In this document: positions 44,223 to 52,475 of the stretch, piece by piece | Numbering within the stretch: position 1 is the first letter of the stretch | Layout: every line of letters starts with the position of its first letter | Assembly (NCBI RefSeq): GCF_013912375.1 | Contig: NZ_JACETV010000007.1 | Coordinates: 124,001-188,000, forward strand | Reading direction: 5' to 3' | Length of the DNA stretch: 64,000 nucleotides | From: Emticicia sp. BO119 | GTDB taxonomy: Bacteria; Bacteroidota; Bacteroidia; Cytophagales; Spirosomataceae | Program-made: the position numbers and the translations under genes | The notes under the pieces: generated by a model | Seen by the model: the letters and a program-made list of their open reading frames with translations, nothing else | Database searches by the model: none | Told to the model about the DNA's origin: nothing

Positions 44223-45473
44223 ATGCGAACCTTTTTTCAGATGCGCCATCTGCTTATTGCAGCAGTAGGAGTATCTCTACTGTCTGCCTACAATTACAAT
44301 GAAACCCCTGCCCCAGCTATTAAAGTCCCTGCCGGATTCACCGCTACCATTATCGGAAGCGAATTAGGTGCAACCAGACATTTAGCTGTTACCAGCAAAG
44401 GTGGTATCTATGCCAAAATATCTAAACCAAAAGAAGGTAAGGGAATGGTTTATCTTTACGACTCCGATGGTGATGGCAAAATAGATGCTCAGAAGAACCT
44501 GTTAGATTACAAAGGCACAGGTATTGTCATTAAAGATAATTACCTATACTCTTCATCCAATACAGGGGTGTATCGTTACCAATTAGATGCAAATGGAGAA
44601 ATTACAAATATTGATAGCCCTGAGTTATTAGTAACCGGATTAGTGGCTAAAGGTCGTGATGAATCAAAGTCTATTGCCCTCGACAATCAGGATAATATCT
44701 ACGTAACCGTAGGCTCTTATGACGAAACCTGCAAAGAAAAAGGAACGAACAAAGGTATTTCGCCTTGTGCCTTGCTTGATTCGGTAGGGGGAGTGTGGCG
44801 GTTTAAAACCAATAAATTGAACCAGACCTATGCTGATGGTGTGAGATATGCCACAGGCTTGAAAAATATTGTAGGCTTAGACTGGAATACCAAATCTAAC
44901 AAGCTATTTGTGATGATGCATGGCAGAGGGCAATTCCATGAGGCATTCCCGAACTACTATACACCGGAAATGAGTACTAAATTGCCTGCTGAAACGATGT
45001 ATGAATTGCATGAAGGAGCAGATGCCGGCTGGCCTTATGTATATTACGACCATTTCCAGAAAAAGAAAATCCTTTGCCCGGAATACGGTGGCGATGGCAA
45101 AAAAACTGGTGGAGAAAAAGCCTTAAATCCTTCTGCGGCTTTCCCTGCACACTTAGGACCTAATGGCTTGTTATTTTATACTGGTACAATGTTTCCTGCC
45201 AAATACAGAAATGGCGCTTTTATCGCTTTTCATGGACAATCGCCTGAGTTGAAAAAAGGCTATATGGTGGCTTTTGTACCTTTCAAAAACGGTAAACCAT
45301 CTGGCCCCTGGGAGATTTTTGCCGATAATTTTGCAGGTATTGATTTAGCGAAACCAACAGGCCCGGTACAACACCGCCCATGCGGTTTGGCTCAAGGGCC
45401 TGATGGCTCTTTGTATGTTTCGGATGATTTAGGTGGTACTATTTATAAGATTAGTTATAAGGGGGCGAAGTAA
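44223..45473 (+). CDS. Sorbosone-dehydrogenase-like PQQ beta-propeller protein
   Basis: A 416-residue propeller with a signal-type N-terminus (residues 1-22). It has an EF-hand-like loop (DSDGDGKIDAQKN, about 80-92), KSIALDNQDNIYVTVGSYDETC, and RYATGLKNIVGLDWNTKSNKLFVMMHGRGQ, which fit the L-sorbosone/PQQ-glucose dehydrogenase group. These oxidise sugars outside the cytoplasm. Cys at 175 (ETC), 185 and 279 could form a disulfide. Divergent from the SGL lactonase; together they may oxidise a sugar and open its lactone, which is inference. Confidence 0.8.
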   Translation: MRTFFQMRHLLIAAVGVSLLSAYNYNETPAPAIKVPAGFTATIIGSELGATRHLAVTSKGGIYAKISKPKEGKGMVYLYDSDGDGKIDAQKNLLDYKGTGIVIKDNYLYSSSNTGVYRYQLDANGEITNIDSPELLVTGLVAKGRDESKSIALDNQDNIYVTVGSYDETCKEKGTNKGISPCALLDSVGGVWRFKTNKLNQTYADGVRYATGLKNIVGLDWNTKSNKLFVMMHGRGQFHEAFPNYYTPEMSTKLPAETMYELHEGADAGWPYVYYDHFQKKKILCPEYGGDGKKTGGEKALNPSAAFPAHLGPNGLLFYTGTMFPAKYRNGAFIAFHGQSPELKKGYMVAFVPFKNGKPSGPWEIFADNFAGIDLAKPTGPVQHRPCGLAQGPDGSLYVSDDLGGTIYKISYKGAK

Positions 45474-45478
45474 GAATG

Positions 45479-45532
45479 ACCCCATCCCCAACCCTTCCGC
45501 ATCGGCGGTCCGACCCAACAATGGAGAAGGGA
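45479..45532. repeat. Degenerate palindromic element
   Basis: ACCCCATCCCCAACCCTTC at 45479-45497 and AATGGAGAAGGG near 45521-45532 look like the outer parts of the same GC-rich palindrome family, with a GC-rich CGGCGG insertion in the middle. It lies right after the sorbosone gene. Confidence 0.45.
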
Positions 45533-45711
45533 ATTAAAAATACCTATATATGGCTATAATTTCTAGTTAAAGGAAATTTCTGCTGTATCAAAACCTGTTT
45601 TAAGACTATACAAGGTTTAAACGATTTTTATTAATTGTTTAAACCTTTTTTTTATTTATGATTGTTTGTAAATTGACTAACAAATAAGAAGATTTAAATA
45701 ACAATAAAGCT

Positions 45712-46002
45712 ATGAGCATAGCACAGGTTTTATACGAGCAATACAAGGTATTGCCTAAAAATATTCAGGAGGAGTTATTTTCGCTTATCAGTAAGGGCAT
45801 GAAAGGTGAGCTTAATCAAAATAGGGTAGAAGAGCCTAAAAAATCTATCCATGAATTATTAAGCCAGATTGAAAATGAAGCCGAAAAGCACATGAAAGAA
45901 AACAATATTACTGCCGAAGATATCAATGCAGCAATCGACGAAATGAATAATGGCAGCAGAACTGAATATTTGAAGAAAATCAAAAAAAAAGATAAGGTAT
46001 AG
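45712..46002 (+). CDS. Probable antitoxin of a PIN toxin pair
   Basis: A 96-residue protein: MSIAQVLYEQYKVLPKNIQEELFSLI opens with a helical region like antitoxins of this class, and a basic, helical second half (EAEKHMKENNITAEDINAAIDEMN) follows. Its stop is directly next to the ATG of the PIN gene (0-bp gap). No known DNA-binding motif is clear. The call depends on its neighbour. Confidence 0.7.
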   Translation: MSIAQVLYEQYKVLPKNIQEELFSLISKGMKGELNQNRVEEPKKSIHELLSQIENEAEKHMKENNITAEDINAAIDEMNNGSRTEYLKKIKKKDKV

Positions 46003-46422
46003 ATGAAAGTTGTCATTGACACACAAATTTTATTAAGGTCTATTCCCAAACTTGCACCCGAAAAAATCATCTACCATGCTTTTGACAAAAAAGAGTTTAC
46101 ATGGGTTCTGAGTAATGAAATACTAACAGAATATGCCGAATTGGTTTCAAAATGGTACGGTGTTCAAACCATGAGCTTTGTTTTATCATTATTATTAGAA
46201 TCAGAGAATCACCAACTTTTTGAGCCTTCCTATAAATGGCAATTAGTAGAAGACGACCCTGACGACAATAAATTTGTTGATTGCGCCATAGGTGCCAATG
46301 CCGATTATCTCGTAACTGACGACAAACATATAAGAAAACTACTCAAAAGAGAGCACCCATTCCCACCAATTGAGATAGTAAGCTTCGCAGAATTTAAACA
46401 GATTTTAGAAAGACGGAAATGA
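46003..46422 (+). CDS. PIN-domain toxin (putative RNase)
   Basis: A 139-residue PIN protein of the toxin-antitoxin type. Conserved acidic residues are Asp5 (VVIDTQILL), Glu43 (LSNEILTEYAEL), Asp93 (DDNKFVDCAI) and Asp106 (ADYLVTDDKHI), which form the metal site of RNases of this class. The end (LLKREHPFPPIEIVSFAEFKQIL) is typical. It would cleave RNA when freed from the antitoxin next to it. First unit of a small defence cluster. Confidence 0.85.
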   Translation: MKVVIDTQILLRSIPKLAPEKIIYHAFDKKEFTWVLSNEILTEYAELVSKWYGVQTMSFVLSLLLESENHQLFEPSYKWQLVEDDPDDNKFVDCAIGANADYLVTDDKHIRKLLKREHPFPPIEIVSFAEFKQILERRK

Positions 46423-46540
46423 GAATCCTCAAACACTAAAATTTTATAACTGCACCAGTTTAACGCTAAAAGCTTAATAATTGTACTTTAGTTATTAAAG
46501 TCTTTTTATTTGTACCGTTTTAGTAAGTTTTATTATTTTC

Positions 46541-46558
46541 TTGTAACTTGTATTACAA
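46541..46558 (+). promoter_or_regulatory. Inverted repeat before the AbiGi-like gene
   Basis: TTGTAA and TTACAA with a 6-nt loop, 25 bp before the start codon; possible regulator site. The rest of 46423-46583 has no gene. Confidence 0.3.
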
Positions 46559-46583
46559 AACAAAATACTATTAACTCAATAAA

Positions 46584-47435
46584 ATGCTTAGTGCCAATAC
46601 TCTTTTCCACTTTACTAAAGACGTTAATGTATTATCTAAAATCTTAATTAATGGGTTTCGCCCAAGTTATTGTAAAGAAGACTTTAGTTTTTTAAAGGAC
46701 AATACAATTTTTAATTGCTATTATGTTCCTATGGTATGTTTTTGTGACATTCCGCTGTCTCAGATAAAAAACCATTCGGATAAATTTGGGAAATACGGCT
46801 TAGGAATGAGCATTGATTGGACAATAAAAAATGGTATAAGTCCAGTAAGTTATGTATCAGCAGGAACATCGGATATTTATTATGCACTTGCAGGTTTAGA
46901 AGGATTATTTTTAATATCATCAATAGATAAGGGCAGCAGTATTGATCCATTAGAACAAATGGCTGCTGCAAATGTATTGACAGGTTATGTTTACAGTATA
47001 ATCCGTGTTCTTGGTTATATTAAGTCCTACAAGAATATTGATAGAGCAAGTGGTTTGATTACTAAATACTATGATGAAAAAGAGTGGAGATACTTGGCGG
47101 GATTTTCTCCTTTTCCAGATAGAAATCCTCATTATTTGAGAATACCTGATTTTGCTACAATTGTTAAAAATGAAATGTTCGAGATTTATGATAGTATTTA
47201 TCAGGGGCTATATAATTTGACCCCAATAGATGCATTAAATTTGGGGAGAGAGTGCATTAGTGATAAGTATTTAAAGTTTGAATTAAGTGACTTAAAATAT
47301 ATTATTGTTAGACACGAAAACGATATTTTTGGATTAAGGAATGTGTTGATGAGCAATGATAGATTTTCAAATACTGATATTGAAAAGATAATTAGCAGGA
47401 CAATTACTTATAATCAAATTCGTGATGATTTTTAA
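46584..47435 (+). CDS. AbiGi-like abortive-infection protein
   Basis: A 283-residue protein with the AbiGi family pattern: LFHFTKDVNVLSKILINGFRPSYCKEDFSFL (residues 6-36), VPMVCFCDIPLSQIKNHSDKFGKYGLGMSIDW (about 48-79) and DEKEWRYLAGFSP. In Lactococcus, AbiGi with AbiGii gives phage resistance, with AbiGi classed as the antitoxin. No AbiGii gene lies next to this one, so it is an orphan here or works differently. It sits between a PIN pair and a TIR gene. Confidence 0.8.
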   Translation: MLSANTLFHFTKDVNVLSKILINGFRPSYCKEDFSFLKDNTIFNCYYVPMVCFCDIPLSQIKNHSDKFGKYGLGMSIDWTIKNGISPVSYVSAGTSDIYYALAGLEGLFLISSIDKGSSIDPLEQMAAANVLTGYVYSIIRVLGYIKSYKNIDRASGLITKYYDEKEWRYLAGFSPFPDRNPHYLRIPDFATIVKNEMFEIYDSIYQGLYNLTPIDALNLGRECISDKYLKFELSDLKYIIVRHENDIFGLRNVLMSNDRFSNTDIEKIISRTITYNQIRDDF

Positions 47436-47478
47436 ATATGGTTTAAATCTACTTCGGTGCTAGAGGCTTTTATCAATG

Positions 47479-48531
47479 TCAATCTTTCTCTTTTTTATCA
47501 CTATAAAATCGTTCAAGAAATCTAAGCATTAAAATTCTTGAATCTTTTAATAGGTAATAAGAATCCTTTGATTCTCCATAAAATTCTCTTATCATAGGAT
47601 GCCCTAAAGTTTCAGTAGCTCTTTCCAAATTTTTAATTAATTTTTCCTTTTCACTTGCATTTTTTGCAATCTTTAGCCCTCTATATGTTTCCATCCCTAT
47701 TTCATAGAACCATGGAAAGTCATCTTTGTATAATCATAGAAGCATTAAAAAGCCGATATTTGGATCTTCATTAACAAACCCAAAATGCATAATTTCTTCA
47801 AACATCATTGGGTGAAATTTTCTTCTTCTTCTTCTTATTTCTGGGTCAAGTCTATTCTCTATTTTTGAAGGTAGACTATCAAACATTATTTTGACTTCTT
47901 CAAATAATTTAGCAACCGAATTTTCACCCTCCTTATCGCTTTTATCAGTTGTTAAAATCTGATTTTTATATTTTTCAGTTATTTCCACGGCTTTAACTAT
48001 AAAACCATCAACAAGCTGTTTTACCAATGTTGGGTCAGGGTCTAACCCCGGTACTTTTCTAACTAGTTCTAGCACAAGTTTTGTAATAGAATCTGAGTCT
48101 CCATCATTATTTTGGAATTGTGCAAAAGGGCCTGTAATTGCAGTACTTAGAGGGATTCCAATAGCTATACCTATCACTTTCTTATCTAGTTTTCCTTTTG
48201 CAACTCCTGCCTCATAAAGAATCCAAGGCCTATCAACGCTATGTTGAGTTAATAAACAAACGACGTCAGATGCTTCATCAATTTTATCCATAATTGCTGG
48301 GTACCATTCTTGTCCATATTCTATCCCTTGTGCACCCTTTTTGTCAGAAGAACGAAATGATTTCAGAGCTCCGGCACTTGCATTCTTTAGTAAACTGCTA
48401 AATTGTTCTGCTAAATCTGCATCTCTAGTATCATGACTGATAAAAACCAAAGGATGTTTAGTTTTTGACCCAATTACGTCTGAAGGGTTTACATCATTCT
48501 CTGATGGTGTTATTTTCTTTTTTTGTGCCAT
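47479..48531 (-). pseudogene. TIR-domain protein gene interrupted by in-frame TGA
   Basis: The first 265 residues contain a TIR domain: HPLVFISHDTRDADLAEQFSSLL (26-48), then WYPAIMDKIDEASDVVCLLTQHSVDRPWILYEAG (about 76-109). Glu107 fits the catalytic Glu of NADase-type TIRs. A TGA (47734-47736) stops the frame, but the same frame continues 13 codons (LYKDDFPWFYEIG) to an ATG and a further 71 residues (METYRGLKIAKN…FYSDKKEKD). So the intact gene would give 350 residues. A TCA-to-TGA change would explain it. -7 box TATCTTTG at 48569-48576. Truncated activity cannot be excluded. Confidence 0.8.
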
Positions 48532-48671
48532 GATTCTTAGTCAAAGTTTTGGAGTTGCAGTATGTAAGCAAAGATATAAAATTTCATTGTATTTTTTATT
48601 TATCTGGACAAAAGATAGCCCATCAATCTCCTCCGTAAAGTATCGCCCATTATAAGGCCTAAACCTGTTCA

Positions 48672-48849
48672 TTCCCTGGGTTTCTTTTTGTGTTCGTCGT
48701 AAAAATAGTCGGGAGTGATATTTTCTAAATATCAGCCATTAAAGGAGGTGATTATCAAATCTTTACCTATTTCCTAAGCTACTGTGTTCCCTTAGATTCT
48801 CACCCGTGCGCAAGCAAAAAGACTTTGACATGCTTTAAATTCCCTCGAC
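48672..48849 (-). pseudogene. Probable decayed rRNA operon relic
   Basis: On the minus strand, in order: GTCGAGGG (48842-48849), GCGCACGGGTGAG (48799-48811), ATCACCTCCTTT (48741-48752) and AAACCCAGGGAA (48672-48683). The first two match the 16S 5' part (AAGTCGAGGGG, GGCGCACGGGTGAG), the third the 16S 3' end with the anti-Shine-Dalgarno, and the last resembles the 23S 5' region AACCCGGGGAACTGAA. The order and strand fit an rrn operon with large internal deletions. The 23S part is weaker. Confidence 0.4.
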
Positions 48850-48859
48850 CAAAGTACTA

Positions 48860-48989
48860 TTTGGCTAAAGCCAATTGGATTCTATCAATTTATACCCATC
48901 CAGCTAAAGCTGGAGGCAATTGAATCAATAGCCCCCATTTTCAAATGGGGGTAACAGGAAAACATTCATCCGTATAGGCTTTAGCCAAA
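48860..48989. repeat. REP-like composite inverted-repeat element
   Basis: Ends are TTTGGCTAAAGCC (48860-48872) and its exact reverse complement GGCTTTAGCCAAA (48977-48989). Inside are further hairpins: CCAGCTAAAGCTGG (48900-48913) and CCCCCATTT with AAATGGGGG (48932-48951). This looks like a REP/BIME-type intergenic repeat. The following DNA to 49202 has only a short GAGACG/CGTCT hairpin (49133-49153) and no gene. Confidence 0.65.
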
Positions 48990-49202
48990 TCTGGTAATTA
49001 TGAGAACGTTTATTTGATAAATTATGATAAGGCGGGACAATTTATTCAATAGCCTACCTCCCCAATAGTCTGATTTTCCCAAAAATCACCCCAAACACTT
49101 TGAAAACACAATCCTAAGTCAGAAATTTAGGGAGACGCCCAGTCGGGACGTCTATTCTGTAAATACAATTCTGAATTAGCCGTCTACATAACAACTATTG
49201 AT

Positions 49203-49439
49203 ATGAAGGAAGAGAAATATATTATTCGTGAATCTTTAAGAATCAGGAAAGAACTGGTAGGTATAAAGGTGACCAATGTGTGGGAACCTTTTTGGATGAA
49301 CGGGGATGGTTTTCAAAAAATCAGTATTATGACTACTAAAACGGAACCGAAAAAGGTTACCAATATGGTGGGAACCTTTTTGAATAAGGGCAGAGATGGT
49401 TTTCAAAAAATCAGCATTAAGATTCCTAAAACGGATTAA
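49203..49439 (+). CDS. Doubtful open frame within the minisatellite
   Basis: A 78-codon frame whose second half is translation of the repeat (VTNMVGTFLNKGRDGFQKISI in two versions, 29 residues apart). No known family; frame is lost in the third unit. The first 20 residues (MKEEKYIIRESLRIRKELVG) could be a real start, but the frame is probably chance. Confidence 0.15.
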   Translation: MKEEKYIIRESLRIRKELVGIKVTNVWEPFWMNGDGFQKISIMTTKTEPKKVTNMVGTFLNKGRDGFQKISIKIPKTD

Positions 49440-49595
49440 GAAAAGGTTACCAATATGGTGGGAACCTTTTTGAATGAGGACAGAAATAGTTTCCAGAAAA
49501 TCAGAATTATGACCACTAAAACTGAACCGAAAAGGTGTACACTACGGTGACCGCCTTTTTGAAAGAAGGTCGAAATAGGCTCTGAATAATCAGTG
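49265..49595 (+). repeat. 87-90 bp tandem repeat (minisatellite) with hairpin in each unit
   Basis: Four units begin AAAGGT at 49265, 49352, 49442 and 49531, with lengths of 87, 90 and 89 bp; the last is partial and diverged. Units 2 and 3 carry AAAAGGTT…AACCTTTT arms around ACC-AATAT-GGT, i.e. a hairpin with a T-rich end like a terminator; unit 1 has AAAGGT/ACCTTT. The array lies about 280 bp before atpA. Confidence 0.8.
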
Positions 49596-49804
49596 TAAAC
49601 AAATACTTTAATGAAATATTGAAACAGTTTCAGCAAATAAACCTTTCAAAGAAGAATCATTTTTAATTTAACAAATAATATTCTGAAAAGCCGGATTTCA
49701 ATATTTTATTCGCTCCGATAAGCGCAAAAGGCTTTTTCTAAAAATAGTCCTACTTTTATGTATCTTTTTTTGCCTAAAATATCGGAATTGTGAAAAATGT
49801 GTCG

Positions 49805-49812
49805 TACTTTTG
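49805..49812 (+). promoter_or_regulatory. Probable atpA promoter -7 box
   Basis: TACTTTTG, 66 bp before the atpA start at 49879; the -33 TTG is not clear. 49596-49804 has no other feature. Confidence 0.45.
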
Positions 49813-49878
49813 CACCCGAAAAATGAAGGTGTACTACCTATTTTCGAATCTACATTTAAAAACTCATCAAAATATAAT

Positions 49879-51456
49879 ATGGCATCAGTCAGACCAGATG
49901 AAGTTTCGGCTATTCTACGTGAACAATTAGCAGGTTCAAAAACCGAAGCGGAACTTGAAGAAATAGGTACTGTGTTACAAATCGGAGACGGTGTAGCACG
50001 TATATATGGTTTATCAAAAGTACAGGCCGGTGAATTGCTGGCTTTTGAAAACGGCCTGAAAGCCCTTGCATTGAACTTGGAAGAAGATAACGTGGGAGCG
50101 GTACTTTTAGGAGATGCAACTGGTATCAAAGAAGGCGCAACTGTAAAACGTACCGGCGAAATCGCTTCTGTGAAAGTAGGTGACGGTATCGTGGGACGTG
50201 TGGTAAACACGCTTGCAGAGCCAATCGATGGTAATGGCCCAATCCAAGGCGAAACTTATGAAATGCCTTTAGAGCGTAAAGCGCCGGGTGTTATCTATCG
50301 TCAGCCTGTAACAGAGCCTCTTCAAACAGGTATTAAAGCGATTGACGCGATGATTCCAATCGGTCGTGGTCAACGTGAGTTAGTAATCGGCGACCGTCAG
50401 ACAGGTAAAACTGCGGTTTGTATCGATGCTATCATCAACCAGAAAGAATTTTACGATAAAGGCGAGCCAGTTTATTGTATCTACGTAGCTTGTGGTCAGA
50501 AAGCATCTACCATCAAAGCCGTTGAGCAGACATTACGTAAATACGGTGCGATGGATTATACAGTAATCGTAGCTGCCGGAGCATCAGACCCATCACCCAT
50601 GCAGTTCTTTGCTCCGTTTACAGGTGCTGCTATTGGTGAGTATTTCCGTGATACCGGTCGTCCTGCGCTTGTAGTATATGATGACTTGTCAAAACAAGCG
50701 GTTGCTTACCGTGAGGTATCATTATTACTTCGTCGTCCTCCAGGACGTGAAGCATACCCAGGAGACGTATTCTACTTACATAGCCGTTTGCTGGAGCGTG
50801 CCGCTAAAGTTACTGCCAATGATGCGATTGCGCAAAACATGAACGACCTTCCTCCTTCATTGAAAGGTAAAGTAAAAGGTGGTGGTTCATTAACAGCCCT
50901 TCCAATCATTGAAACACAAGCGGGTGACGTTTCGGCGTATATCCCAACTAACGTAATCTCGATTACTGACGGTCAGATATTCCTGGAGTCGAACTTGTTC
51001 AACGCAGGTATCCGTCCGGCTATCAACGTAGGTATCTCGGTATCTCGCGTAGGTGGTAACGCTCAGATTAAATCAATGAAAAAAGTAGCAGGTACACTGA
51101 AATTGGATCAGGCGCAGTTCCGTGAATTGGAAGCTTTTGCGAAATTCGGTTCAGACCTTGATGCCGCTACGAAATTGACTATCGAGCGTGGTCGTCGTAA
51201 CCAGGAGATTCTGAAACAAGCACAGTTCTCTCCGTCTGCGGTAGGTGAGCAGGTTGCTATCATTTATGCTTCGATTAATGGTGTACTTGACAAAGTTTCG
51301 GTTGCCAGAACGAAAGAATTCGAAGTTGAATTTATTACTTTATTGAAAGCGCAATACCCTGATGTATTAAAAGGATTGGCTGCCGGTAAATTAGATGATT
51401 CAGCAACCGACACTATCAAGAAAGTTGGTAAAGAATTAGCTGAAAAATATGCTTAA
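49879..51456 (+). CDS. atpA: ATP synthase F1 subunit alpha
   Basis: The alpha subunit of the F1 head. The 525-residue protein from 49879 ([10 protein letters not shown]) has the normal start; the open frame goes 69 bp further up but that would overlap the promoter. P-loop GDRQTGKT at 171-178, the ATP-synthase alpha/beta signature [13 protein letters not shown] (about 365-377) and the arginine-finger region within it are all present. atpG follows 55 bp downstream. No atpH, atpF, atpE or atpB precedes it, so the ATP synthase genes are split in this genome. Confidence 0.97.
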   Translation: MASVRPDEVSAILREQLAGSKTEAELEEIGTVLQIGDGVARIYGLSKVQAGELLAFENGLKALALNLEEDNVGAVLLGDATGIKEGATVKRTGEIASVKVGDGIVGRVVNTLAEPIDGNGPIQGETYEMPLERKAPGVIYRQPVTEPLQTGIKAIDAMIPIGRGQRELVIGDRQTGKTAVCIDAIINQKEFYDKGEPVYCIYVACGQKASTIKAVEQTLRKYGAMDYTVIVAAGASDPSPMQFFAPFTGAAIGEYFRDTGRPALVVYDDLSKQAVAYREVSLLLRRPPGREAYPGDVFYLHSRLLERAAKVTANDAIAQNMNDLPPSLKGKVKGGGSLTALPIIETQAGDVSAYIPTNVISITDGQIFLESNLFNAGIRPAINVGISVSRVGGNAQIKSMKKVAGTLKLDQAQFRELEAFAKFGSDLDAATKLTIERGRRNQEILKQAQFSPSAVGEQVAIIYASINGVLDKVSVARTKEFEVEFITLLKAQYPDVLKGLAAGKLDDSATDTIKKVGKELAEKYA

Positions 51457-51511
51457 TAACATAGAATGAAGAGTGGGTAACACTGCTCTTCTTTCTTAAT
51501 TATATAGAAAA

Positions 51512-52396
51512 ATGCCTTCATTAAAAGAAGTTAGAAATAGAATTGTCTCGGTAAACTCAACGACGCAGATTACGAAAGCCATGAAAATGGTATCGGCAGC
51601 GAAGTTGCGTAGAGCACAAGATGCTATCCTTCAGATGCGTCCGTATGCTACTAAACTGAATGAGTTGATTGCTACGGTTTCTGCCAATACCGAAGTAGGT
51701 GCGACTAGCCCTTTTACGACGGTACGTCAGGTAGAGAAAGTGTTGGTAGTAGTAGTTACTTCAGACAGAGGACTTTGCGGTGCATTTAATGCAAATATCA
51801 TTAAAGCAGCTGTGGCTGCCATTAATGAAAGATACCCTTCGCAGGCAGCTAAAGGCAATGTAGAAATTCTGGCGTTAGGAAAGAAAGGTGGTGAGGCATT
51901 ACAACGTCGTAATTTCAAAGTGAACGATACTTATATGGGTATCTTTCAGAATCTGAACTTTGCTCATGCCCGTTCTGCTGCTGAAGCAATCATGACTGCT
52001 TTCTCAGAAGGTAAATATGACGTGGTTGAATTGGTTTATAACGAGTTCAAAAACGTAGCTACTCAGATTCTTCGTGTTGACCAGATGTTACCATTGGTAG
52101 ATAAGAAAGCAGATACTTCAAAAGCCAGCAAAATTGATTATATTTTTGAGCCTTCGGAAGAGGAGATTGTATTGGAGTTAATACCAAAGGCTATTAAAAT
52201 GCAATTGTATAAAGCGGTATTGGAATCGAATGCTTCTGAGCATGGTGCGCGTATGACAGCGATGGACAAAGCAACTGACAATGCCAACGAACTACTTCGT
52301 GCATTGAAAATTGAATATAACCGTAGCCGTCAGGCCGCAATTACTAAGGAAATCCTTGAAATTGTAGGTGGTGCAGAGGCTTTGAAAGGAGAGTAA
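51512..52396 (+). CDS. atpG: ATP synthase F1 subunit gamma
   Basis: The rotor shaft subunit of F1. The 294-residue protein has the typical two long helices: SLKEVRNRIVSVNSTTQITKAMKMVSAAKLRRAQ (3-36) and HGARMTAMDKATDNANELLRALKIEYNRSRQAAITKEILEIVGGAEAL near the end. SDRGLCGAFNANI (about 84-96) is the conserved family core. It is co-transcribed with atpA and ends at a strong terminator. Confidence 0.97.
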   Translation: MPSLKEVRNRIVSVNSTTQITKAMKMVSAAKLRRAQDAILQMRPYATKLNELIATVSANTEVGATSPFTTVRQVEKVLVVVVTSDRGLCGAFNANIIKAAVAAINERYPSQAAKGNVEILALGKKGGEALQRRNFKVNDTYMGIFQNLNFAHARSAAEAIMTAFSEGKYDVVELVYNEFKNVATQILRVDQMLPLVDKKADTSKASKIDYIFEPSEEEIVLELIPKAIKMQLYKAVLESNASEHGARMTAMDKATDNANELLRALKIEYNRSRQAAITKEILEIVGGAEALKGE

Positions 52397-52420
52397 TTTC
52401 TTGTCAAAAAGATATAAAAG

Positions 52421-52454
52421 AAAAGTGGTGAGTCGGAGACTCACCACTTTTTTT
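52421..52454 (+). terminator. atpG terminator
   Basis: A 14-bp stem (AAAAGTGGTGAGTC and complement) with a GGA loop, then T residues. Confidence 0.9.
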
Positions 52455-52475
52455 ATGGGTAAGAATGAATTATTT

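Noticed and set aside
47734-47736. Selenocysteine codon in the TIR gene
   Set aside because: TIR proteins have no selenocysteine, and no SECIS-like hairpin was evident; a nonsense mutation is simpler.
49265-49595. CRISPR array
   Set aside because: Units are 87-90 bp with no conserved short repeat plus unique spacer pattern, and no cas genes are near.
49810-49878. N-terminal extension of atpA
   Set aside because: It would begin inside the -7 promoter box; the 525-residue form has the standard alpha-subunit length.
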